Below are positions 47,264 to 64,000 of a DNA stretch of 64,000 nucleotides, one piece after another. The stretch is taken from contig CM063294.1 of assembly GCA_032173965.1 (NCBI GenBank), positions 9,414,452 to 9,478,451 on the forward strand, given 5' to 3'. Each line of letters opens with the position of its first letter. The first letter of the stretch is position 1. A model generated the notes under the pieces. It ran no database searches, was not told the DNA's origin, and worked only from the letters and a program-made list of their open reading frames with translations. The position numbers were made by a program, and so were the translations under genes. This DNA is from Sitta carolinensis (Eukaryota; Chordata; Aves; Passeriformes; Sittidae).

Positions 47264-47520
47264 CTGTCTCCCCAAGGGCTCAGCATTCCTCCCAGGATCA
47301 GAACCATATCCATCAGAACTCAGCATTTCCCCAAGGACTACAGCAGCTCCCCCAGGACTCAGCATCTTCCCCACACACCCCCTTCCCCCATCCCAGACCA
47401 GAACCACATTCCCTAGGGCTCAGCATTCCCCCGGGGATCACAGCATCTGTTCCAGGACTACAGCATCCCTCCAGAACCACAGTACTCCCCGCCAGGGACC
47501 ACAGCATCTCATGAAGGACC
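47264..47520 (+). repeat. Degenerate minisatellite, unit about 20-23 bp
   Basis: At least eight imperfect units of the form AGCATC-CCCC-AGGACTAC/CAC follow one another, for example CTCAGCATTTCCCCAAGGAC, AGCATCTGTTCCAGGACTAC, AGCATCCCTCCAGAACCAC and the AGCATCTCATGAAGGACC end. Intergenic. Confidence 0.75.
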
Positions 47521-49799
47521 AGCAGTGTAGTGGGGTGGCTGCGAAGCTTCTCAGCCCCACCAACACCCTGAATCCCATAGGGACTCAGAGACATATCCCA
47601 GAAACATGCAAGGGGAATCCGCAGCCCTGGACTGGGCAGATTCTGGGGGGGCAGCAGGTTCATGACCCCAGAACTTGGGCAGACGGGATGCCCGCGGGCA
47701 TAGCCAGGCAGGGATTGGTGCCAGGGCTCAGGGACTGAGAGCAGGCAGCAAGAGCGGGGGTTGTGGTGGCGGGGGTGTGTGGGAACGCTGCCTCAGGAAA
47801 CCAGCAGGATTTACTGGGCTACACGCTAAATCCCCCTCACAAAAGGGGCCTGTTCGTGCGGACAGGATGCTGGTGGCTCAGCCACACTTGTTTGGCCAGC
47901 AGAGCCTGGCGGATTAAGGACAATTGGTTCAGCCCTGACAGAAAATACCAGGAATGTTAAACAATAAAAACTGCCTCCAGTTGTCGTGGGGCTGCAGGAC
48001 GCCCCAGGCTGCTTCCCTGCCCAGCCATGGCCTCAGCTGCCCTGTGCCTGGCAGAGCTGGCTCGGGCACAGCCCATGTACCCACTGCTGCAGCTTTTGGG
48101 GTGTTCACTGGGGGATGCAGTGGTGCCTGGGGATGGGCTTAGGGCCATGCCCCCAAACTGGGGCAGGCAGGTGGGCACAGTGCTGGGCACTGCCAGGATC
48201 CTGAAAGTATGCCTGGGCTGCACTGGTGTGGGTTGTTGGGCTGTGGGTAGCAGGCACTGCCTGCACCTGCAGCAAGCCTTTTAAGTGTGCAGCAGGGAAT
48301 GAGTGAGGCTTTGGGAGGGGATGGCAGGTCCCTGCTCACAATATCCCCTTCTGCCCCCCTCCCTCCCTTTGGTATTAAGCATTAGCAAACCCACCTATGC
48401 ATCACCCTGTGAAATTTGCTGTGGCCCTGTTTTCCAGGGAAAGGGTGAGCAAGAACTGCCTGCCCTCTGTGCTGCCCTCAGCATGAAGAACCCATTCTGA
48501 AGTGAGGTGGGGGCAAGCTGGGCACAGCCCCTCTCCGTGTTCAGTCTCATTCCTGGCCGGGATCTGGGCAGCCCCTGTGGGCAGCTTGGGCAATTTGCCC
48601 TTCAGCGTGTGAATGCCCTATTCAGGGCTGTGCAAAATGCATTGGTTCTGGCACATTAGCAGACAGCTGGGATCCTTCCCGGGCAGGCGGGCTGCCGGGA
48701 CAGGCAGGTTTCACACCTGCCAGTGGGCTGTCTGCCTCCGCCCGCTGTGCCGGAATGGGGGGCTCGTCGCAGCAGAGAGGGGAGCTAGGCTGTGCTGGAA
48801 GCTGCAAGCATGCCTGTGGAGTGGGATCCCCCCAGCAGCCCTGTGAGGGGCTGTGAAAAGGAGGGTACACTGGGATAGCTCTGAAAGCTGTTGGGCTCCC
48901 AGCACATACAATTCACAACAGGCACAGCACCCATGGCTGAGTCAAGTGCTGAGTTCTGTGTCTCTTGAGATCCCAGACACTGGCACCGTCACAGCAGCAG
49001 CCAGGATCGAGGCACTCCCTTTCCAGCTGCCCTGGGCCCAGGTCCTGCCCCACAGCACCTGCTAGCCCCCGTCACCTTGGGCTGTTTTGGGGCAGGCTGT
49101 GCCAGAGAGCCAGCTTCCACACTGGAAGAGGCAGCTTCCAGGCAGGGGGCTGTGAATGCAGCTGGGAGCTGAAGGAAGAAACCAGATCCTGGGGCTAACG
49201 GCCGGCAAAGCCTGGCCCTACATGAAACCCTAGACTCAGAGAGCAGGCTGGCAGGAGGGGAGACAGCTGCAACCCTCCCTGCCCACACTGCTGTCATTGC
49301 TGGGCACCACGGGGCAAGGGAAGGCAAAACAGGCATCAGAGAGCAGGGGCTGGAGAACCCCAAGTTATGCTCCCACAGGCTTTGGGGAGACAGAGCCCGT
49401 AACCCACTCTTATCTGGAGTGCTGGGCCAGCCTGGGCAGGAGGGTGTGGGGAGTCCCCAGTGCGTGGGGCTGGGCCCCAGAGCACTTTCCCAGCCTGGGA
49501 GCCCATGGCAGTTGGGGGATCGGTTTCAGGGCAATGCTGGTAGCGGAGTTCACGGTGGCTTAGTGCAGCAGTGGCTAATGGGGAACAGATGCAAGGGTGC
49601 TTTGTGCTGGAGCAGGCCTGGAGGCACAGGAGTGGGGACATCACTTCCTGCACCTGTGGCACTGTCTCTGTGTGCCCCAGGAGTGATTGCAGGCCCCTGT
49701 GCTGGCTGGGGCAAGGAGGCAGTGAGGAGGCAATCCCTGACCTGTCATCCAAGCTTAGGTGAGCCCTTTGTGCCCCAGGAGCAGCCCAGAAACTGCACT

Positions 49800-50203
49800 G
49801 GGGTGTATTCCAAAAAAATAATTTATCAGGTTGATATTTCATGTACATAAATATTCATCTCTGTGACTATGTACAGATGCAGCAGCAGGGCTCCTGCCCA
49901 GAGACACTTCCACTGAAGTGCTGGCCAAAGCCCATCTCCTTGGGAATGCCATGGGCATCCCAGGCAGAGCCCACCTGGAGAGGCTCTAGCTCCTGCTGCC
50001 CCACAATACCAGGCAGATCTTATCCAGGGCTGATGGCTCACTGCCCAAAAGGAGCCTGGAGAGAGGGACACCCTGCCCTGGTGCTATGACTCAGGGCACT
50101 GCCCACCAACTATTCATCCCGGACAAAGCAGGGACCTTTGGAAACCTGGACCCCTCCCTGCAAGGGCAGAAGTGGCTTCAGTATCACCCTTCCCTGCCCT
50201 CCC
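49800..50203 (-). other. FGFR4 3' UTR with possible polyadenylation signal
   Basis: Downstream of the stop. No canonical AATAAA is present on the minus strand here, but the variant GATAAA sits at 49827-49822 within a short AU-rich stretch (49820-49860) containing TGTACAT. The end point is a guess. Confidence 0.35.
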
Positions 50204-55845
<5,642 letters not shown>

Positions 55846-56560
55846 CTGCGGGACAGGCAGGGTCGGGTGAGCGGATCCGGGCGGGCAGCCCTCTGCTCTC
55901 CCGGGGCACCGGGGAGAAGCAGTGCGAGGGTGGGTGCGCATGGACGGGAGACAGAGCACGGAGGTGCCTGGGCAGGAATGGGAGGGGGCACGGAGAGTGG
56001 GAAACACCCCGTTTGGGTGCCGGGAACCCGACCTCTCCAGCCAGCGGCAGCCTGATCAGGGCGCTAGGGGAGGTTAACCGAGGGCGGGGGACCGCGGGGG
56101 ATCGCAGGGAGGGGGAGAGTGTCCCGAGAGGGAGAGGGCCCGAATGGTGCCGGGGATGAGGGTCGCGGTCGGCGCGGTTACCGGCGGTGACGGGCTCCCG
56201 CGGCGGAGCCGCCTGCGCTGCGCGGGCCGGGGCAAAGTCCGGGGACAGCGGGCTCAGCGCCGCCGCGCCCCACACCGCGGCCCCATGGCGGCAGGGCCCG
56301 GGACGGCTCCGGCTCCGGGACGGCTCCAGCGGCGGGCAGGGCTGGGGTTCGCTCCGGGCTGGCTCTGTCCCTGCTCTGCCGCCGCCGCGGGGGCGCGGGC
56401 ACTTTGTAGGGACGCGCTCGGGTTACAGCGGCCCCGCCCGGAGCGCTGGGGAGGTGGGAGGGGGGGACGGGGACCGGCCCCGCTCCGCCGGCACCTCTGC
56501 AAACCGACCCGCCGCCGAGCTGGACGGGGGAAGTGGGGGGGGGTAGCACCGGCCCTGCCC

Positions 56561-59500
56561 AGCCAGCAGCGAGAAGTGGCCCCCGGTACCCTTCGGTGGA
56601 GCCTCCGCTCATGGGTGGAGAGCGCAGGGGGCTGCAAAACAACCGGGGCTGCCCCCCTGTGCCGTCCTCCAGGTAGAACCCACGCGTGGGGAGCGGCAGA
56701 TGGGACAGGGGGCCACCCTTTTCCCCCCGATTGCTGGGAGTGGGGGCACTCCAGCCCCAAGCAGGTGTCGTGACCCAGGCTGGGCACTGAGTGTTGCTGG
56801 GCGCCCAGCAGCCCACACGCTAATTGTGCCATAATTAGTTGTAGCGTTATCGCTGTCGGTGCCATAAAGTGGCTGTGACCCTCATTAGGAGCCTGTAACG
56901 GAGCGTCATAAAACGTGGCTGAGCTGTGAGCAGTGTTGGAGCAGCCTAATCTGACCCATAAACACTTCACCCTCACCTCCCCTATGCTGTTGCCTGTGCT
57001 GGGGCAGGCAGACCCCACCATGCCCAGGCCTTGCTGCTCGTTGGCCCATGTAGGACTCCTGGGCACTGGGGGAAGCCTGGCCTCAAATACTCGGAGCTGG
57101 TGTGATCCCAAGGAACTATGTCCCCTGAGCATCCTGCTGCCATCAAGAGGGGTCAGTGTCCCCCAGTACAGGGCCAGGGTCTGGCCCTAGACTTGCTCTC
57201 CTATCCTGTATCATAGTCTCTTTCACCACCTGCTTCCAAGCAAGATCTTCCAGGGCTGTGCTGAGCCCCACACACAGCCTTGCCCATTCCTGGCGTGGAT
57301 CTTGAAGGCCCTGTGAGTGGGGTGCACTCTCACCCCTCATTTTGTAGGGCCACACCGCGAGTCCTGGGCACAGCCTTGTCCGTGCTGCTCCACTGTGCCA
57401 AAACAGCAATGTCCAGCATGACAGGGTTTCACTGTGAGGTCTGGTTGGTGCTACAATCTCCCATAGCACCATCCACCCAGTGCTGCTCCCCATCTGTACT
57501 GGTGTCCCCTTGGGGTGCAGAGGTGCACAGAGCAGTCCTGGGGGCCAGCAGCCCCCAGCAGCTGTTCATTCCTGCTGACGCGTGAAGCGGACGAGAACAT
57601 CAATTTCACGGAGCAGCGGCCGCCCCTGCAGAGTTCACAGTGTGCCGGAAGCACAGAAAAATGTTGGGTTCAGCTCAATTCGAACCAAAACCAAATTAAA
57701 ACCAGAGAGAAGGGGACGTTCCCAGTACAGGGAACACCAGGGAGAGCTGGGACTCTGGGGAGCCTGTGGGAACCACAGCCTGGGATGAACATGGAAAGAT
57801 TCCCTGTATCCCAGGGTTCCCCAATGCTGAGTGGAAGAAGGGCAAGCAGACCAGTGCGGGCACCTCGCCCAGCGTCACACTAAGCATCCCCACTGGGCCA
57901 GGGCAATGCCAGGCAAAGGCCAGGGCTTGGTGGGGCTCTGCTGTAGGCGGCTGGGAACTGGTCACCTCCCTGTCGTGGGGCAGTGCTGGGCCGGGGCTGG
58001 GCTGCTTGGCTTGATTTATAACAGCAACTGACGGCAAACAAAAAGCCCTTCACAGCAGCCCAGTCCCACCGCCTGCCACCCGCTGCCGGCAGCACCACAA
58101 CAGCCTCTGCCACGCCAGCAGCTCAACAAGGGGGGATTGTGCCAGCACAGCACTCTGCCCTGTGGGTGCACCCCTGCCCCAGCACCCTCCTCTGGTGCTC
58201 GTCTCCCTCAGCTCATGGGCTGCCCCCATCACTGTGGCACAAGGGATGTGTGACTCGTGGTTGCTTAGCTCAGACACAGCAGGGTGCTCAGAGACGAAGT
58301 GTGCTCTCAGAACTCCGCAGATGGGGCACAGGCATCTCTCTTGCCCCATGCCCCGTTGGGAGAGACGACCCCTTGGTCAGACCCTCGGCCTTGCTTACAT
58401 GTGCGGGGCCCTGCGTCCGTGAGCACACACAAGGGGCCGGGCGCCGGCATGCTGGGGCTCCATCCTCCCGCCCCTGCCCCTTCCCCCAGGCAGTAAATCA
58501 TCCCCACTCCCCTCATGAAAGGCCCATGTATGTGCTGCCGGTGCAGGGAGCCTGCCTGGTGCCAACAATATTGCTCTTGGAAGGCAGCCGGGGCTGCGGG
58601 AACACAGTCGCCCCTTGTGCCTGGCCCCAGCACTTGCCGCCACTCCCGCTGCGGTGGCACCTGCGGCCAGCCAGAGCCCGCGCAGCACGGTGGCTCCTGT
58701 GGGGGCCGGAGCCTGGGGGGCTCTTTCCTCCTGGAAGTTTCTCTTGGCCTCCCCTGAACGGCTCTTGTTTGGGGCACAGAAGCCCCAGCTCACTGTACCC
58801 TGTATGTACAGTGGATCCGAGGCTGCGCAGGCTCATTCCGTCTGCTGGGGTGATGTGAACCTTCTGGCATTTAGGGAGTGGGTCAGCCCTGGAGCACAGG
58901 GGTGAGCCCCAGCACAAAGGGCTTCCAGCTCCATCCAGTCCCACTGGCTTTGACATGGTAGCTTCCAGCCCCAGCCACAACCTGGTGCCCTCATATCAGC
59001 AGGAACCCCCTGAGGAAGGTGGAGGGGCAGGCAGCTGCCCCAGACTGGGCAGGGTGCTCTGCAGGGGCTGGGTCCTACTCTGGAGGCAAGCAGCCAGGTT
59101 TGGGCAGCACGTCCCAGCAGGCCCTGGTCTTGTCTGCCCATCCTTATCTCCAGCTGGGAGGGACTGATGGAGCAACCCAGCTTGGTTAAGGTTTAACCAG
59201 GCAGAACTTGGCAAACATAAACCTGCTGCTCCCTCTGGGGAGCCAAGAATGTGGGGCCCAGTGCAGGGGCTGCAGGACAGGGACGCCAAGGGCCCTGGCT
59301 TCATCTGGCCTCCAGCATGGCACAGGAGCATCCCCAGATTTGGGAAGTGAAGGCTGAGCAGGGAACACACAAGTTGAGGGCGATATGGCAGGAAGGTGGG
59401 CAGTGTCATGCCTTGTCCTGCTGCAGCCCTGCCACCTCTTCCTGCCCTGGCTGTGTGAAGGAGTGCTGTGGCTGCAGCTGGCACAGGGAACGAGGTGCAT

Positions 59501-60389
59501 AGGGCCAGAACGTGTGGTCAGAAAGTGTCCTGCTCCCTGTGGGCACATGGCACACATCATGTGCTGGGCTGGGCACTACAGTGTCCATCTATGGGTCAAG
59601 AAAGCAGGAGCTTTGCTCACCAGCCCTGTCCCTTGCACAACATTGGGGGTTCATCCCAGTAAAGCAGCAGCCATAGCAAAGAACTTCAAGGCAGGAACAG
59701 TGCCACCCAATCTTCCCAGCCCCTAATTGTAAGCAGGCACCCAGTCCTGACTCCACATCTGCACCTCATTTACTCAACGGAGCCTGCGGGGCCATGAGGG
59801 ATGGCAGTGGTTGGGGCTGTGGCCAGGACTGTGCTTCCCCAGGCTGAGGCAGGGAGCCTGGGTGTGCTGCTGGAGGAGCAACTGGCTCCACAGAGCTGGC
59901 TGCAGCCTGGGCAGGGGATTGTGGTGCTTCTGTGGAGAGGTGGCTGGTGGGTGGCTCTATGCTCTGTCCTGTGCCTGCCAGCCCAGAAGGCAATGGAGTC
60001 CAGCATGGCGAGGCAGCCAGAGCCCTGGCCCAGGGCAGGGAGGAGCAGAGCTGGGCCGACAGCACACCAACACCAGGGCACACCTCGGGACAAGGGCCAT
60101 GCTCCATCCTCAGCCTCCCGGCCATGTGGGTGGTTCTGGTCCCACAGCCAGGCTCCAGGTCCCCTCCTGTCATGCCCAGGGGTGCCCATAGGTGCTGGTG
60201 TCCCTCTGAAAGCAGTCCAGCAGCAGGACGGGCAGCCCCGCAGAGTGGGGACAGGGAGAAGGCGCCACTACCAGTTTGCTGCCAGACCCTCCTTACAGCA
60301 GATACACACTTCCTCTCACACCACACCCACCTTCACGGGAAGCAATTACACAATGAAAACTACTCTAAGGGAGTGAAGTATTTGCTGTC
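56561..60389. other. Intergenic region between ZNF346 and FGFR4
   Basis: Moderately GC-rich sequence with no recognisable gene. It includes one AT-rich block at 56818-56960 described separately. The ZNF346 3' UTR extends into its right part, but I see no canonical polyadenylation signal on the minus strand. Confidence 0.55.
56818..56960. promoter_or_regulatory. Candidate conserved regulatory block upstream of FGFR4
   Basis: An abrupt AT-richer island in GC-rich surroundings with two homeodomain-type cores (CTAATTG, CATAATTAG) and three CATAAA words (56863, 56909, 56954 areas) that resemble caudal-type sites. Position 0.6-1 kb upstream of the FGFR4 first coding exon suggests an enhancer; inference only. 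Confidence 0.3.
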
Positions 60390-60569
60390 TAGCAAGTCTC
60401 TTCCAGCTGGATCCTTTTCCTGACATATTCAGTCCCCGTTTTGCTCAACGGGTGTATACAGGAGGGTAGGGCTTTGCTTATCCAGAGGGATAATGAAACC
60501 ATTGTGGGCTGGCAAAGGATGTGCGTTCTGGGGCCACCAACAACTCTAAGAATAGTGCTGCAACTTGCT

Positions 60570-60675
60570 CTAGAAGTCTTGGCTGAAGTAACTGTAGCCT
60601 CCTGGGGCAGTTGACTCTTCCCGGACATACTGCTGTGGCGGGAACTGTCCGACAACCGGCACTGCTCCTGGCATC
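60570..60675 (-). CDS. ZNF346: ZNF346 terminal coding exon
   Basis: 106 bases, acceptor AATGTGCAG, stop TAG at 60572-60570. Only the frame dictated by the upstream donor gives this ending (Pro/Gln/Gly/Tyr-rich, 34 residues). It differs from the human C-terminus I remember, so the terminal exon may be lineage-specific or alternative. Confidence 0.78.
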
Positions 60676-60703
60676 CTGCACATTGAAGGGAGCAAGAAAA
60701 AGG

Positions 60704-60754
<51 letters not shown>

Positions 60755-62075
60755 AGACAATGTCACAAATGCTCTGAAATGTGCCAGCTGTAATCACTGC
60801 TCAGCAGGCAAGGCTGTCAGCAGAGCAACAGCCTACTGCAGCCAAGGCAACAACTTGCCAGAAAATCTTCCAAGTGAATCCTTGCTCTCTGTGCCTGTGT
60901 GTAAACAGATACCTTTAGCATGGCAGAATTAGCTGTGGCACAGCTCAAGGACTGCTAAAGAGCTCCCATTACAAAGCAAGCATCCTGCCTCTCTGCAGGC
61001 TGTAGAAGCTGGAACAGGACTTTACAGCTGAATCCAGAGCAGCTTTCTGAAAGGGAGCTGTGTGGCTGCAACAGTTCTGACAACAGCAGTGTCCTTAAAG
61101 AGAACATTTATGTGTGTGTGTTGGGAACATCTTCAAGGTTATCTCTCTAGAATGGGATACTTCCTGTTCACTGATCTAGTTGTGCTGTTTGAGTTCCCTG
61201 GGATGAAAAAAAAAATCTTCCCATCAAGTACTTCCCAGAGCTGAGAGACCAGGAGGCTGTTATTCTACAGACAGGCAACAAGAGATCCCAGTTTTCTTCT
61301 TGTCTCTTCTGGAGTATTTGGCTAGCAGCCTGCCCTCCCTTCAGGTAGGATTTCCTAATACCTCTTCCTTCTATAAAGCTTTCTAACCAACCCAGGCTCA
61401 TTACTGCGCCTCTTTTAGTGAAGGCTCTTAAATTAAAGATTGGCAGTCTCCAGAACAAGTATTTTTGGTATTAATCATCTGGCAGCATAATTTTTTTCAA
61501 TTAATAATATATGCAGGGGATGCCATTATTTAACTTGCCAAATGTAAGAGTGAATTCAGGAATACAGTCCAGGTTTCTGGAGCGTGCTGACTATATGCCA
61601 AATTTTAAAACAAGCAATCCCAACGTAGATTAGAATGGCAAGCAGATCTCCACTGAGCCAGTCCTTAATTAAATTAAAATCTCGGTTGTTAAGAGACACT
61701 GTGTTTAATAGATGTCAGGTTCACTGCAAAGGTCTGTGCTGAGCTGAACTATTAGGAACCAAAAGCAACCGGGGGCACTTCCACCTCGGCAGCACGACTG
61801 GGCTGTCTGCAGAGGGAGCTCCTGGAGCAGCGTCAGGACACAGAGAGAGCCTGCACAGACCCTGCTGATCTGTTTGGAAGTCAGCTGGAAACACGTGCTC
61901 AAAACTGCATTTTAGGTTATATTTAGGCCATCGATTTGAACAGCAAGGCTGGAAACACACTTAGACAAGAACATTACTTACTGATTCTTGTGTTTGAAGC
62001 CACTGATGTGAGCTTGGTACTGCTCTATGGAGTTCAGCACTATGTTACATGTGCTGCAGGGGTAGCCCTTCCCAG
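60570..62075 (-). CDS. ZNF346: ZNF346 (JAZ), 3' end: last zinc finger and terminal exon
   Basis: Zinc finger protein 346 binds double-stranded RNA through C2H2 fingers with long His spacing and acts in nucleus and cytoplasm. Two coding exons are visible, 62075-61982 and 60675-60570; earlier exons lie to the right of the window. The first encodes [20 protein letters not shown] then ISGFKHKNQ, with Cys-x2-Cys and His-x5-His ligands and near identity to human [20 protein letters not shown]. The donor phase (CA) joins the terminal exon's G to restore Gln. The tail reads [20 protein letters not shown] and [10 protein letters not shown], then TAG. Synteny with FGFR4 and NSD1 supports the name. Confidence 0.9.
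60704..60752 (+). repeat. A49 homopolymer (T49 on the ZNF346 strand)
   Basis: Forty-nine uninterrupted A, ending 27 bases upstream (in transcript sense) of the ZNF346 terminal-exon acceptor AG, where it would act as an unusually long pyrimidine tract. Confidence 0.95.
60753..61981 (-). other. ZNF346 last intron
   Basis: 1.2 kb. The 61490-61720 part is AT-rich with several TTAAT/ATTAA words and no repeat signature, and could be a conserved non-coding element. Nothing else recognised. Confidence 0.5.
61982..62075 (-). CDS. ZNF346: ZNF346 exon: last C2H2 zinc finger
   Basis: 94 bases, acceptor TGTTTCAG, donor AATCA|GTAAGT, phase 1 to 2. Zinc ligands CSTC and the H-ISGFK-H pair (five-residue spacing), the U1-like dsRNA-binding finger type. 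Confidence 0.94.
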
Positions 62076-64000
62076 CTGAAACAGACAGCAATGTTAGCAC
62101 ACACAGCTAGCCAATCCCTGTGCCTGAGTTAGAAACAAGCAAGGTACTCAATCACCTGATTTATTAAACAACCCCAAACAAAGACAAATAACAGTCAACA
62201 ATCTGACCAAGCAGGGAGACGACAGAATCCCACTACCCCACTGTGTACCAGCCAGTCATTGCAAGGGAATCACTAAACAAAAAAACTTTCCTGATCAGAA
62301 CTTGGTTTGTTCATTGCTAAAAAACACATACATGTTCTCTACAAACAGTTCACAGTATGAGGCATAGTAAAACATTCAGATTTGGACCCCAAATGCCTTT
62401 GCAACTTCATTTCTCTCCCATATTCCTACTTCTGCTGATCTGGACATCTCAAAATAGAAAATAAGAGATAGTGAATTTGTAAGCTTTTAACATTTCAATA
62501 AAAAAGGCAGCCAGAAGAGATTACACCCACTGCCCAGCTCCACAATGCAGCATTTTGCTAAGCCTTGCTGAGGTGCCAGCTGAGGATATTAAGCTCTGTC
62601 CTCAAGCAGTTTTGTTACAGTCAGTGGATCAGTTAACTGCCAGGAAAAAAAAAAAGTTTCCAACAATAGTGCTACTCGACAGGATCAATGGTTTTGTGTA
62701 ACATGACAACTCCAGCTGGACTGAAAGTTCAGGAGGTCACAGATACCAAACAGGCAAGTATAGCAGCACAGGACTCTCTAAAAGGGAAAAATTCTGGCAG
62801 TTGTCCTCAAGACAATAAGCATTCCTGAGTTTTGGCTCACTGAGGAAGGGCTCTGATTGGGAATCTCACAAAGAAAACACTTCCTTAAGGTGAAAGAGGA
62901 GAGGGACCCCAGGTGTGCAGAGCAGTAAATCATTGGGAAGCTCAACTCTGGACGCAGCAGACACTTTGCCACGTGGCTGCTACACCTCAGATATTTCAGA
63001 CTCCAGTGGGACATTTGGCTCTCAAAATGGAGCTGGATCTGGGCAGTAAGAGCCAGAGGAGCTGATACAGCCTTCAGGTCTGCCTCCCTGCACCATCACT
63101 GTTTCTCTGGTTTCTCTGTTGCAAACCCATCCAACAGGTGCATGCACGAAGTCCTCTAAACTACACTCCTCAACCCCAAGCCACTCTTTCCCGAAGAACT
63201 TTAATCAGGCAATTACCTCAGTGTTGCACCTGCAAAGAACACATCTTTATTTGCTGCAAGTCAGGTCCCAGCAGAGAGAGTTTAGGGACAACTGTGGCTG
63301 TTGGCACACAGACACAGGCAAAGAGAGTGGGACAAAACATCCCTGACTGCAGCCCATCTCATCTGAGAAGCCCCTGATTATAGCCCAGGCTCTGAAACCT
63401 TTCCTGAAGAGCTGAAGTGCCCTGGAGATGTGACTGTAATGTGTTCCCGTTCTGCTGGCACTTCTTGGGACACATCAATCACACAGGCAAGGGCACTGCC
63501 CACCCACCCAGGCAAGGGCACTGCCCACCAACCCAGCCTGCCTGGGCTGGGGCTCCTGCCCCTGTCAGCACCTGAGTCACACTCAAGTGGAACCATTCAT
63601 CAGACCCCACTAATTAGGTGCAGAGCAGATGGGTAACGTGAGATACTGAGCACCTTTTCCATCTCCCACACGGCCACGCAATGTGGGAGAGAACATTACT
63701 TGGCTAATTGAGCCTCATTTGTCATAAGTGCTACCGGTATCTAAAGGTGGCCTGCAAAGAATTAGAATAATTAATCTTCTGCTTGTGTGGGTTTTTACGA
63801 CAGAGAAAGAAACCCTTGATGAAGATTTTAAGATGATCTGTCTACTTATTATTTACCTCAAGGATCCAGCAGGTACTAAGACTTCCTGGCCCAACAGAAG
63901 GCTGCTGGGAGGAACAAAGGAGTTTTCTGTGAGCGCCTAATGCTTTCACTGGACTCGGAGGGCTTTCATCATGTACAAGTGCTCATAAGCAGCAGATCAT
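62076..64000 (-). other. ZNF346 intron, continuing off the right edge
   Basis: No further zinc-finger exon was recognised to the window end. It holds a short tandem repeat (63484-63534) and an AT-rich homeodomain-like patch at 63700-63870. Confidence 0.5.
63484..63534 (+). repeat. Two-copy tandem repeat, unit about 25 bp
   Basis: AGGCAAGGGCACTGCCCACC occurs twice in tandem, separated by CACCC. Each copy contains the small palindrome GGGCACTGCCC-like core. Confidence 0.9.

Larger units (their letters stand above)
43261..49800. other. Intergenic region between NSD1 and FGFR4
   Basis: Lies between the NSD1 promoter island and the FGFR4 3' end. It contains a CpG island (about 44430-45450), a smaller CpG-rich patch (about 46150-46430), a TG-rich tract and a degenerate minisatellite. 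No conserved protein recognised on either strand. The long ORFs (594 codons plus, 44221-46005; 334 codons minus, 44171-45175) coincide with CpG-rich sequence. Confidence 0.6.

Noticed and set aside
57675..57705. tRNA B-box-like word on the minus strand (GGTTCGAATT)
   Set aside because: Lacks the closing CC, an A box and any cloverleaf stems in the flanking sequence.
60389..60766. Alternative 125-codon frame across the ZNF346 terminal exon
   Set aside because: It begins inside the T49 homopolymer and is out of phase with the upstream zinc-finger donor.

Overview
This is vertebrate nuclear DNA, most likely avian. Genes have short coding exons with GT/AG introns. CpG-island promoters alternate with AT-richer introns, and two truncated CR1 LINE 3' ends carry the bird-typical terminal ATTCTATGA-type sequence. 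All three recognisable genes lie on the minus strand, so transcription runs right to left: ZNF346 (3' end only, about 60.4-62.1 kb), FGFR4 (complete coding sequence, 50.2-55.8 kb) and NSD1 (5' three quarters, 0.2-41.5 kb, running off the left edge). This is the gene order and orientation I know from human 5q35, so the block is conserved synteny rather than a new system.

NSD1: 17 coding exons were placed by homology, GT/AG sites and phase continuity. They encode the acidic N-terminus, PWWP1, the large disordered exon with the nuclear-receptor interaction motif, the PHD fingers, PWWP2 and the AWS zinc-binding segment. The catalytic SET core lies beyond the left edge. One exon (6099-6298) is one base short of the expected phase at a run of six C, giving a frameshift inside the PHD region; every other exon junction is in phase.

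FGFR4: 17 coding exons give an 800-residue receptor tyrosine kinase (signal peptide, three Ig domains with an acid box, transmembrane segment, kinase, C-tail) packed into 5.6 kb. The hinge position that is a cysteine in human FGFR4 is phenylalanine here. ZNF346: the last C2H2 (dsRNA-binding type) zinc-finger exon and the terminal exon are present; a 49-base homopolymer sits just upstream of the terminal exon's acceptor.

Between genes: 43.3-49.8 kb (NSD1 to FGFR4) holds a second CpG island, a TG-rich tract and a degenerate minisatellite, but no gene I recognise. 55.8-60.4 kb (FGFR4 to ZNF346) holds the FGFR4 CpG island and one AT-rich candidate regulatory block. The very long ORFs in the CpG islands are stop-poor GC artefacts. 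I see no tRNA, rRNA, CRISPR, provirus or DNA transposon.
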